Shown here piece after piece: positions 6,930-12,541 of a DNA stretch of 12,541 nt. The DNA lies in NCBI GenBank assembly GCA_050740975.1, contig JBOIEE010000035.1, positions 1 through 12,541 on the forward strand, written 5' to 3'. The notes under the pieces were generated by a model. That model was given only the letters and a program-made list of their open reading frames with translations. It was not told the origin of the DNA and ran no database searches. The DNA comes from JBOHHR01 sp050740975 (GTDB lineage: Bacteria; Pseudomonadota; Gammaproteobacteria; JBOHHR01). Within the stretch, counting starts at the first letter, position 1, and each line of letters starts with the position of its first letter. Both the position numbers and the translations under genes were made by a program.

Positions 6930-6953
6930 GCACACGATCCGACGGAAGTGTGC
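6930..6953 (+). repeat. inverted repeat / second hairpin in the leader
   Basis: GCACAC (6930-6935) and GTGTGC (6948-6953) are perfect inverted copies. Inside the 12-base loop, TCC (6938-6940) and GGA (6944-6946) can pair as well. It could be an RNA hairpin in the leader or a DNA operator. No T-run follows. Confidence 0.5.
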
Positions 6954-7084
6954 TTGATCAGCCCAAGTTTTGGACCGCGGACCGCTTTACTGGACAACAG
7001 ACATAGGTCGCCTCTCGCACCGTTTTGATGCCACAGAGGCGGCCTTGATCGTAGCCTTTATTTTTTAGGGAAGGGAGAATAGTG

Positions 7085-7813
7085 ATGAAAAAACTCAGCG
7101 CCATACTCATGGTTTCGATCCCCGGTTTGCTGCTCGTTGGCTGCGCTGGCGGTGGTATTAAACAACCTTGGTGCACGATCGCGGGTACGGTCATTGGTAC
7201 CGGCGTGGGGCTCGGTGCCAACGAAGCGATTTCAGACGATGAAGACGACACGCGCCCGGGAGCTGCTGTAGCGGGTGCGGTAGCAGGTACTGCGTTGGGC
7301 ATTTGGCTGTGCCCGGAGGAAGCCAAGCCGGAACCCGTCGCGCAAGCCCCGGAACCGGAACCGGCACCAGACCCGTGTGCGTCCGATGACGACGGGGATG
7401 GAGTGAACAACTGCGACGACAAGTGTGCCGGCACTTTGGCGGGAGCCAAGGTTGATGACGTGGGTTGCCCTATTCGCCTTGAGCTTAAGGGTGTGAACTT
7501 CGAGTTTGACTCGGCGGAGCTCACCGCAGAGGCGCAAGGGATTTTGGATAGCGTTGCAGATGCGCTGATCAGCTCGGGCGAAACCAAGGACATCGAAGTG
7601 CAGGGTCACACCGACAGCCAAGGGAGCACGGAATACAACCAGGGCTTGTCGGAACGGCGCGCACAGTCGGTGGTGGACTACCTCAAAAACAAAGGAGTGA
7701 CCAACAATCTATACCCGAAGGGCTACGGTGAAGATTATCCGATCGCGGATAACGATACCGAAGAAGGCCGCGCCAAAAATCGCCGGGTGGAGTTGGTCTT
7801 CATGGGCGAATGA
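7085..7813 (+). CDS. OmpA-family outer-membrane lipoprotein with glycine-zipper segment
   Basis: This protein probably anchors the outer membrane to peptidoglycan. The 242-residue product has a lipoprotein signal (LLLVGC, lipidated Cys20, Ala at +2, so outer-membrane sorting); a glycine-rich zipper-like segment (about 33-73, AGTVIGTGVGLG and AVAGAVAGTALG) split by the acidic stretch ISDDEDD; a Pro/Glu hinge (79-96); a short calcium-binding-like DDDGDGVNNCDDKC repeat (101-114); and an OmpA C-terminal domain (about 136-240) with FEFDSAEL, GHTDSQGSTEYN and LSERRAQSVVDYL. Asp177 and Arg192 are the expected diaminopimelate contacts. ATG at 7085 is preferred over the GTG one codon earlier because GGGAG lies seven bases before it. 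The gene is followed by a strong terminator, so it is probably transcribed alone. Confidence 0.92.
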   Translation: MKKLSAILMVSIPGLLLVGCAGGGIKQPWCTIAGTVIGTGVGLGANEAISDDEDDTRPGAAVAGAVAGTALGIWLCPEEAKPEPVAQAPEPEPAPDPCASDDDGDGVNNCDDKCAGTLAGAKVDDVGCPIRLELKGVNFEFDSAELTAEAQGILDSVADALISSGETKDIEVQGHTDSQGSTEYNQGLSERRAQSVVDYLKNKGVTNNLYPKGYGEDYPIADNDTEEGRAKNRRVELVFMGE

Positions 7814-7853
7814 TAGTATCGAGTTATCCCGTTTCAGCCTGGGCTTAAGCGAA

Positions 7854-7887
7854 AAGAACCCGCTTGCATTAAGCGGGTTCTTCTTTT
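7854..7887 (+). terminator. rho-independent terminator after the OmpA-like gene
   Basis: AAGAACCCGCTT (7854-7865) and AAGCGGGTTCTT (7871-7882) form a perfect 12-base-pair stem over the loop GCATT, followed by CTTTT. It begins 40 bases after the OmpA-like stop and ends about 70 bases before chrA, so chrA needs its own promoter. The A-rich left flank could let it work on the minus strand as well. Confidence 0.93.
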
Positions 7888-7958
7888 ATCGGCACCGCAA
7901 AAGCTCTGACCGATTGCCTTTTTCGCTTTTTTCCTCGGGCGCAGGCCCTGCTACTACG

Positions 7959-9326
7959 ATGAACGACGTCAGTCGAAAAATAGGCCCGCTCGCCAAACCG
8001 CCGGGAGTGACTTCAAAAGAGGCTTTACTTTATTGGCTAAAGCTCGGGTTCATCAGCTTTGGAGGCCCTGCGGGACAGATCGCCATCATGCATCAGCAGT
8101 TAGTGGAAAAGCAACGTTGGATCTCGGAGCGGCGCTTCTTGCACGCGTTGAACTACTGCATGCTACTGCCCGGCCCCGAGGCCCAACAGCTTGCGACCTA
8201 CATCGGTTGGCTTATGCACGGGACCCGGGGGGGCATCGCGGCGGGGGCTCTGTTCGTGCTGCCCTCCTTGTTCATCTTGATCGCGTTCTCCTGGATTTAT
8301 ATGGCGTACGGGAACGCGCCCCTGGTCGCGGGGGTGCTCTACGGGATCAAACCGGCGATCACCGCGATCGTGGTTTTCGCAGCCTACCGGATTGGCTCAA
8401 GGGCGCTCAAAAACGGCCTCCTTTGGGCGATGGCGGCTTGCGCCTTCATCGCCATCTTCGCCTTCGCCGTGCCTTTTCCGTACATCGTGTTGGGTGCGGG
8501 GCTTGTCGGTTACATCGGCGGCCGGCTGGCTCCCGATAAGTTTCAAACCGGCGCAGGTCATCATGCCGCGGACAAGGACTTCGGTCCCGCCCTGATCGAT
8601 GATCAAAGCGCCTTACCGGATCATGCAGTATTTCAATGGCCTCGTCTCGCCCGCTTTGTGGGCTGTGGCCTTTTGCTATGGGGCGGGGCCTTCGGCATGC
8701 TCTGCGCCAGCTATGGCTGGCAAGGGACCTATACCCAGATGGGTTGGTTTTTCACCAAAGCCGCTTTCCTCACCTTCGGCGGTGCCTATGCCGTGCTGCC
8801 CTATGTCTACCAAGGCGCGGTCGAGCATTACCACTGGCTGAGCGCCCCCCAGATGATAGACGGACTGGCGTTGGGGGAAACCACACCGGGGCCACTGATC
8901 ATGGTGGTGGCCTTCGTGGGCTTTGTGGGTGCTTGGATCAAAGAGCTTTTCGGTCCGGATGCGCCATTTCTGGCGGGCGCCCTGGGCGCGCTGGTCGCGA
9001 CTTTTTTCACTTTTTTGCCCTCTTTTCTGTTTATCCTCATCGGTGGTCCTTTAGTTGAAGCCACCCATGGGGATCTCAAGTTCACCGCGCCCTTGACCGG
9101 GATCACGGCGGCGGTGGTGGGCGTCGTGCTTAATCTGGCTCTGTTCTTCGCCTACCACGTGCTGTGGCCAAACGGATTCGACGCGGACATGGATTGGTTT
9201 TCCGCCTTCATTGGGATGGCAGCTGGCATCGCCCTATTTCGCTTTAAAGTCGGAATTATTCCCGTTATCGGGTGGTGCGGATTGGCGGGCTTGAGCTCCA
9301 CCTTGATCGAAGCAATAGGAAGCTGA
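7959..9326 (+). CDS. chrA: chromate transporter ChrA, long-chain two-domain CHR family
   Basis: ChrA exports chromate from the cytoplasm across the inner membrane and gives chromate resistance; some homologues may carry sulfate or other anions. The 455-residue product holds two homologous CHR halves. The first has WLKLGFISFGGPAGQIA (26-42), QRWISERRFLHAL and LLPGPEAQQLATYIGWL (69-85); the second has FFTKAAFLTFGGAYAVLP (264-281), HWLSAPQMIDGLALGETTPGP and MVVAFVGFVGAW. About ten to twelve hydrophobic spans are visible. The open frame continues 77 codons upstream through the terminator, but the family N-terminus points to the ATG at 7959; no good Shine-Dalgarno precedes it. A GCAGG-C-CCTGC dyad at 7941-7951 lies just before the start and might be an operator. 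No chrB is present. Confidence 0.94.
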   Translation: MNDVSRKIGPLAKPPGVTSKEALLYWLKLGFISFGGPAGQIAIMHQQLVEKQRWISERRFLHALNYCMLLPGPEAQQLATYIGWLMHGTRGGIAAGALFVLPSLFILIAFSWIYMAYGNAPLVAGVLYGIKPAITAIVVFAAYRIGSRALKNGLLWAMAACAFIAIFAFAVPFPYIVLGAGLVGYIGGRLAPDKFQTGAGHHAADKDFGPALIDDQSALPDHAVFQWPRLARFVGCGLLLWGGAFGMLCASYGWQGTYTQMGWFFTKAAFLTFGGAYAVLPYVYQGAVEHYHWLSAPQMIDGLALGETTPGPLIMVVAFVGFVGAWIKELFGPDAPFLAGALGALVATFFTFLPSFLFILIGGPLVEATHGDLKFTAPLTGITAAVVGVVLNLALFFAYHVLWPNGFDADMDWFSAFIGMAAGIALFRFKVGIIPVIGWCGLAGLSSTLIEAIGS

Positions 9327-9346
9327 GGGCTATCCACTTGACAGTG

Positions 9347-9598
9347 TTACACCTCAACCATCACGCGGCTAGATGGGTTGGCCACACGCTTACTGCTGAA
9401 GTAGTTATCTGTGATCCAGAGGGTGTCGTCCGTGGCGATATAAAGAAACTCAACCGGGACCACGTTAGCTAGCCCGCCGAGCGACGCCGTCGCAAAGGGA
9501 AACAGCTCCATCGTGAGCGCCATGCCCATAAAGCGAGTCACTGTGACGCCGCAAACGGAGGGTTGGTGCCCAAAGGCTACTAACCGCAGTAAGGTCAT
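9347..9598 (-). CDS. unrecognised 83-residue protein overlapping the DUF2333 stop codon
   Basis: I do not recognise this product. Its ATG (9598-9596) shares ATGA with the stop of the DUF2333 gene, the usual arrangement for translational coupling, and there is no Shine-Dalgarno of its own. My hand count of GC at codon positions 1/2/3 is about 55/43/71 percent, a coding-type pattern. The product is mildly hydrophobic in the middle (GMALTMELFPFATASLGGLA, about 25-44) and then reads PVEFLYIATDDTLWITDNYF (48-67), which resembles beta-strand protein. No signal peptide or clear membrane span is evident. It ends 20 bases from the convergent chrA stop and fills a gap of 268 bases that would otherwise be empty. 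It might also be a remnant of a larger gene. Confidence 0.5.
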   Translation of the reverse strand: MTLLRLVAFGHQPSVCGVTVTRFMGMALTMELFPFATASLGGLANVVPVEFLYIATDDTLWITDNYFSSKRVANPSSRVMVEV

Positions 9599-10629
9599 TG
9601 TTCGAGCAAATCGAGCAGGTCGATCACCGTGGAGTTGGCCCGCGAAATATACGAAGCCAGCGCCAGCGAATGATTGGCAGTGACTCCATATCCGGTGCCG
9701 TTTAGAACGATCGGGATCCACATGGGTTTCTCGGCCTGGTCGAGCTTGCGTATGATGTTCTTGAAGTTGACCATTGCCTTCTTGTCATTTAAGACCGGTG
9801 CGAAATCGATCTGGATGGCGTACATGAAATGAATGAGTGCCCAGGTCGCACCCCGTGCCTCGTAGAAGACATCGTCGACCTCGAGCCAAGGGGTTTTATA
9901 CGCCAGTTTCCTAACGGTGGCGGCCTCGAGGTCCCAGACCGCATAGGTATCGAGCTCCTCTACACCGACGCTCGCGCTCAGGCGATGCGCCAAGTCGCCG
10001 AGACGTTTGGCCACCAGCTCCAACCAGAAGCGCAGGTTATCGATTCGAACGAAAAACCGGGCATCGCCGCGACTCGGGTCCTCGAGCCTCGCCAGGTATC
10101 GTTTTAAGGCCTCGATCCCCTCCCGGTACTGGCCTTCCGTGGTCGGAAAGATCCACGAGTCATGTGCTAAGTGGAACTGCGGATCGGCGATCGCGAGGTC
10201 CCGGTCTTCCTTTGATTGCGTCTGCGCACGGGTGAAATCGTTGCGCAGCACCCTCGCGAAATCCCGGACCTGCACCAGGGCTCCAAACTCCCAGTTGGGC
10301 ATGTTGTCCAGCCATAGCGAGGTCGGGTTAATGTCGTTGGAGAGAAAACCGCCTCTCTTCTCAAGCAGCGTCGTGGCTACTTCGATCAGGGTGGCCGTGG
10401 TCACAGCGCCGGTGACCAGGTTTTTCGGGTCATTCCCAGTCTGTCGTACGGCGATCTCCCTGACGTCAAACACGGGCGGCCGGATGCTCCAATAGGTTGC
10501 GAGCCCAAAAAACACCACCGCGGCCACCGCGAACAGCATAACGAGACGCCGCAACAGGCGGTGCAGTCTTTGGGAAACGGTCTGTACTGTGTGAGAAACC
10601 CTTGGCCAATTTAGTATGAGTTCAGACAT
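9595..10629 (-). CDS. DUF2333 family membrane-anchored protein
   Basis: DUF2333 proteins are conserved in gammaproteobacteria and have no established function. The 344-residue product has a basic N-terminal segment, one membrane span at about 29-47 (LVMLFAVAAVVFFGLATYW), then a large soluble, probably periplasmic domain that opens with IRPPVFDV and includes LLEKRGGFLSNDI, NWEFGALVQVRDFARVLRND, PTTEGQYREGI and the C-terminal GYGVTANHSLALASYISRAN. Length and blocks fit the family and the frame is intact. The start is ATG at 10629; only a weak GGA lies upstream. A 49-residue membrane protein precedes it by 105 bases on the same strand and an ATGA-overlapping frame follows, so the three may form an operon. 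Confidence 0.88.
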   Translation of the reverse strand: MSELILNWPRVSHTVQTVSQRLHRLLRRLVMLFAVAAVVFFGLATYWSIRPPVFDVREIAVRQTGNDPKNLVTGAVTTATLIEVATTLLEKRGGFLSNDINPTSLWLDNMPNWEFGALVQVRDFARVLRNDFTRAQTQSKEDRDLAIADPQFHLAHDSWIFPTTEGQYREGIEALKRYLARLEDPSRGDARFFVRIDNLRFWLELVAKRLGDLAHRLSASVGVEELDTYAVWDLEAATVRKLAYKTPWLEVDDVFYEARGATWALIHFMYAIQIDFAPVLNDKKAMVNFKNIIRKLDQAEKPMWIPIVLNGTGYGVTANHSLALASYISRANSTVIDLLDLLEQ

Positions 10630-10678
10630 GCAGTTGCGTCCATCGTATTTTGCTGTCGCTTGCGATTTCTTTCTTAAG

Positions 10679-10721
10679 CCACACGACGCCCGGGCGCGAC
10701 TACCCCGTTCGATATGTGTGG
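10679..10721. repeat. inverted repeat between the 49-residue gene and DUF2333
   Basis: CCACAC (10679-10684) and GTGTGG (10716-10721) are perfect inverted copies enclosing the palindrome CGCCCGGGCG (10687-10696). As RNA this could fold as a two-level stem. No T-run follows on either strand, so a regulatory or attenuating role is only possible. Confidence 0.35.
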
Positions 10722-10734
10722 TCTCTTGGCCGCT

Positions 10735-10884
10735 TCAACGGGTCTCGTCCATCTTCACATCGTCATGATCGTCGCGGACTGGGTCATCCTTTGAAGGGTT
10801 CCTTTTGTCTCTTACGTCGATGATCGCAAGGGCGATCACCGCCACTGCGGCCAATAAGACCAATATAAAGTGCCACCCCAACAT
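10735..10884 (-). CDS. 49-residue single-span membrane protein
   Basis: I do not recognise a family. The product begins MLGWHF, has one strong hydrophobic span (about residues 5-23, FILVLLAAVAVIALAIIDV), then a highly charged, Asp- and Lys-rich tail (residues 24-49) likely to lie in the cytoplasm or periplasm. The frame is open 57 codons further upstream, but a strong GGAGGG Shine-Dalgarno six bases before the ATG at 10884 decides the start. It lies 105 bases upstream of the DUF2333 gene on the same strand. The absence of cysteines and of any signal-peptidase site suggests an anchored micro-protein. No terminator with a T-run separates the two genes, though a GTGTGG/CCACAC dyad (10679-10721) lies between them. 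Confidence 0.6.
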   Translation of the reverse strand: MLGWHFILVLLAAVAVIALAIIDVRDKRNPSKDDPVRDDHDDVKMDETR

Positions 10885-10896
10885 AATCCGCCCTCC

Positions 10897-11526
10897 GTTA
10901 CTCAAATAGGTTTCTTCGCTAACGGTTCGTCCGTCTTGGGTACGATACGGCTGATACGACCAAATCATCGTTATGCCGTTCGCCACCTCGACACAGCAGC
11001 TAGTATGGCCGTCTGAGCGGCGTGAAGGTATCCGGCAAACGAGGGACTTGGACACACGGTGAAAGCGGGAGAGCCGTCCGCCTCTTGCGATAGGGCGACA
11101 GCTACCACTTTAGAGGCAGCCGTCGATAGCAGGATAGCGGACTTCCGGCGGAGGTGGTCTCCGAAGGTGGGGTGCGAATCGATTTTAATGATCGGCGACC
11201 AGAGTCATCAAAGAGATGTGCACGCACGCGCTCTCCGCTATTCAGCCGGTACCTGTGTAAGAAGATGGTCTACTGACCGGTTACCTAGTGCATAGGTCAT
11301 AACGATCCGAGCTCTGAGAGAGAACACGGGTCCGGGAGGATCGCGAGGCTCACGGGGCTTTGTTTTAGCTGGAGCGAGGTGCGCGCTACCGCCGCATGCA
11401 GTGCGGCGGATCTACGCGCTAAAGGTGTCGTGATTCGGTCCAAGCGGTTCTGCTGCACCGGTCCCTCTCGCCTTCCTTATGCCTGGATCGGAATCTTGCC
11501 GCTGACGCTCCCATAGCTAGGTCGAT
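10897..11526. other. intergenic region without a recognised gene
   Basis: About 640 bases separate the 49-residue membrane protein gene from htpX. A plus-strand frame at 11059-11295 has a GTG start and an arginine-rich product without family resemblance; I do not call it. The region holds a close pair of GATACG copies near 10942-10957, a small ACCTA/TAGGT dyad (11283-11297), and a strong GC-rich stem-loop (11381-11419). No tRNA, tmRNA, RNase P or SRP RNA signature was recognised, and no intrinsic terminator for htpX with a T-run is visible. Confidence 0.6.
11381..11419. repeat. strong GC-rich stem-loop downstream of htpX
   Basis: CCGCCGCA (11389-11396) and TGCGGCGG (11402-11409) pair perfectly over the loop TGCAG. 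Past small bulges, GCGCG (11381-11385) pairs with CGCGC (11415-11419), and a TA step between them can pair as well, for about 15 pairs in all. No T-run follows on either strand, so it does not meet the normal intrinsic-terminator pattern. It could be part of a structured RNA, or an mRNA 3'-end stabiliser for htpX. Confidence 0.55.
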
Positions 11527-12414
11527 CTATCCGACTGATTGGCGTAGAGTCGCTATGCGCTCGTCTAGAGATGGGTGCGACATGAACAGGCGCTTCAGGC
11601 CATGACCCATCCCACCCGAGATCCCAAAGGCCACCAACTGATCGGGCAAATGAGGCTGTTCATAGCTCTGCTTCAACCGCTCCAATGCGGCGATCATCTT
11701 CTCTCGGCCGGCGAGTCTTGCCCCGCCCGCATCCGCACGAAACTCGCGCCGGCGGCTAAACCACATGACGATGATGCTTGCCAGGATCCCCAACGTGAGC
11801 TCGGCGACGATTGCGGTCACCCAGAATGCCGGCCCATGTCCCTCTTCCGTTTTGAACACCAGGCGATCGACCAGATGGCCCACGACGCGGGAGACAAAGA
11901 TCACAAAGGTGTTGACCACGCCTTGGATCAGGGCCAGGGTCACCGTGTCGCCGTTGGCGATGTGACTCACTTCATGCCCCAAGACGGCCTCGGCTTCGTC
12001 CCGGCTCATCGATTCGAGCAAGCCGGTGCTCACGGCCACTAACGCGTGATCGCGGCGCATGCCTGTGGCGAACGCGTTGACATCCGGCCCGCCGTAGATC
12101 GCCACTTCCGGCATCCCGATACCCGCCCGCCGTGCGTGCCCCCGGACGGTCTCCACCAGCCAGCGCTCCGTCGCATGGGCAGGTTGCTCAATGACCTGCG
12201 CGCCGGTCAGACGCTTTGCGCTCCATTTGGAGATCGCGAGCGAGATCAACGCGCCGCCAAATCCAAACACGCCGGCGAACACCAGCAAGGCGTTGAGATC
12301 GAGCCCAGTACCTTGCTCATCGAGAATACGCTCGACTCCCAAGAGTCGCAGCGCGATGCTGAGCACGAACACGACCGCAAGGTTGGTGAGTAAGAACAGA
12401 AATATGCGTTTCAT
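11527..12414 (-). CDS. htpX: M48-family membrane metalloprotease HtpX
   Basis: HtpX is a zinc endopeptidase of the inner membrane that cleaves misfolded membrane proteins together with FtsH. The 295-residue product has two N-terminal spans (about 4-24 and 41-63), the zinc motif HEVSH at 147-151 with catalytic Glu148, two further hydrophobic stretches (about 157-180 and 197-218), and the third zinc ligand Glu224 in RRREFRADAGGARLAG. It ends with SHPSLDERIATLRQ, typical of the family. The ATG at 12414 is chosen over the in-frame TTG at 12420 because AAGGAG lies seven bases before it. No sigma32-type heat-shock promoter is evident in the 127 bases upstream that the window shows. Confidence 0.96.
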   Translation of the reverse strand: MKRIFLFLLTNLAVVFVLSIALRLLGVERILDEQGTGLDLNALLVFAGVFGFGGALISLAISKWSAKRLTGAQVIEQPAHATERWLVETVRGHARRAGIGMPEVAIYGGPDVNAFATGMRRDHALVAVSTGLLESMSRDEAEAVLGHEVSHIANGDTVTLALIQGVVNTFVIFVSRVVGHLVDRLVFKTEEGHGPAFWVTAIVAELTLGILASIIVMWFSRRREFRADAGGARLAGREKMIAALERLKQSYEQPHLPDQLVAFGISGGMGHGLKRLFMSHPSLDERIATLRQSVG

Positions 12415-12510
12415 ATCCAAGCTCCTTCAGGTAATACTAAAATAGGTTGCTTGCGATCCGCCAGAAGAACACGGCTTTCATTCGCAAAGCGACTTCCCGA
12501 TCAGGTGGGC

Positions 12511-12530
12511 CTCGATTCCACTTAATCGAG
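12511..12530. repeat. inverted repeat upstream of htpX
   Basis: CTCGATT (12511-12517) and AATCGAG (12524-12530) are perfect inverted copies with a six-base loop. No T-run follows on either strand. It could be an operator in the htpX upstream region or part of a structure continuing past the window edge. Confidence 0.35.
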
Positions 12531-12541
12531 CCGCTCAGACC

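Larger units (their letters stand above)
6699..7084. other. long non-coding leader region upstream of the OmpA-like gene
   Basis: About 385 bases without a convincing gene. It holds a sigma70-type promoter (6772-6800), two good hairpins (6813-6838 and 6930-6953), a tandem GGACCGC repeat near 6972-6985, and a ribosome site (GGGAG, 7073-7077) seven bases before the ATG at 7085. If the promoter is real, the transcript carries a leader of about 280 bases. A separate small RNA is the alternative. I see no intrinsic terminator inside the region. Confidence 0.6.

Noticed and set aside
6958..7593. Minus-strand 211-codon frame opposite the OmpA-like gene
   Set aside because: Low-complexity Ser/Pro/Ala product antisense to a well-supported gene; a shadow of its codon bias.
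7728..7958. Upstream extension of the chrA frame
   Set aside because: It overlaps the end of the OmpA-like gene in another frame and runs through the intrinsic terminator; the family N-terminus begins near the ATG at 7959.
11059..11180. Possible group II intron-like segment (GAAAGCGGGAGAGCCGT near 11060)
   Set aside because: Only a short resemblance; no domain V hairpin and no reverse transcriptase gene is present.
11059..11295. Plus-strand 78-codon frame in the gap before htpX
   Set aside because: GTG start with no ribosome site, no recognisable domain, composition of random high-GC sequence.

Overview
The window looks like a chromosomal segment of a gammaproteobacterium with moderately high GC. 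The support is the gene order (fabH, plsX, rpmF and yceD on one strand, a divergent YceF-type maf, then a short SppA), the cysteine-free L32 protein, and the presence of DUF2333, a two-domain ChrA and HtpX. Species cannot be named from the sequence. A phasin-like protein hints at polyhydroxyalkanoate storage, and a XoxJ/MxaJ-like periplasmic protein hints at quinoprotein (PQQ alcohol dehydrogenase) chemistry elsewhere in the genome.

Left part (1-3621): the conserved lipid/ribosome block. On the minus strand run yceD, rpmF, plsX and the start of fabH, cut by the left edge. maf (yceF type) diverges from yceD across a short AT-rich spacer that holds a perfect TATAAT for yceD only nine bases from its ATG. 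maf converges on sppA (minus), and their stop codons overlap.

Middle (3622-9326): an accessory-looking stretch on the plus strand. It contains a secreted XoxJ/MxaJ-like substrate-binding protein with no quinoprotein dehydrogenase or cytochrome next to it; a phasin-like protein with a clear sigma70 promoter; a ModE-type winged-helix regulator fused to a periplasmic-binding-protein-like sensor; an OmpA-family lipoprotein behind a 385-base non-coding leader that carries a promoter and two strong hairpins; a perfect 12-bp-stem intrinsic terminator; and a long-chain chromate transporter (chrA).

Right part (9347-12541): minus strand. A 49-residue single-span membrane protein, a DUF2333 membrane-anchored protein and an ATGA-overlapping 83-codon reading frame of unknown identity lie in a row and may be co-transcribed. 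A 640-base gap with a strong GC-rich stem-loop follows, then the HtpX membrane metalloprotease.

I did not find a defence system, CRISPR array, insertion sequence, tRNA or rRNA. The items most worth following up are the 83-codon frame after DUF2333, the orphan XoxJ-like gene beside a phasin and a ModE/PBP regulator, and the structured leader of the OmpA-like lipoprotein gene.
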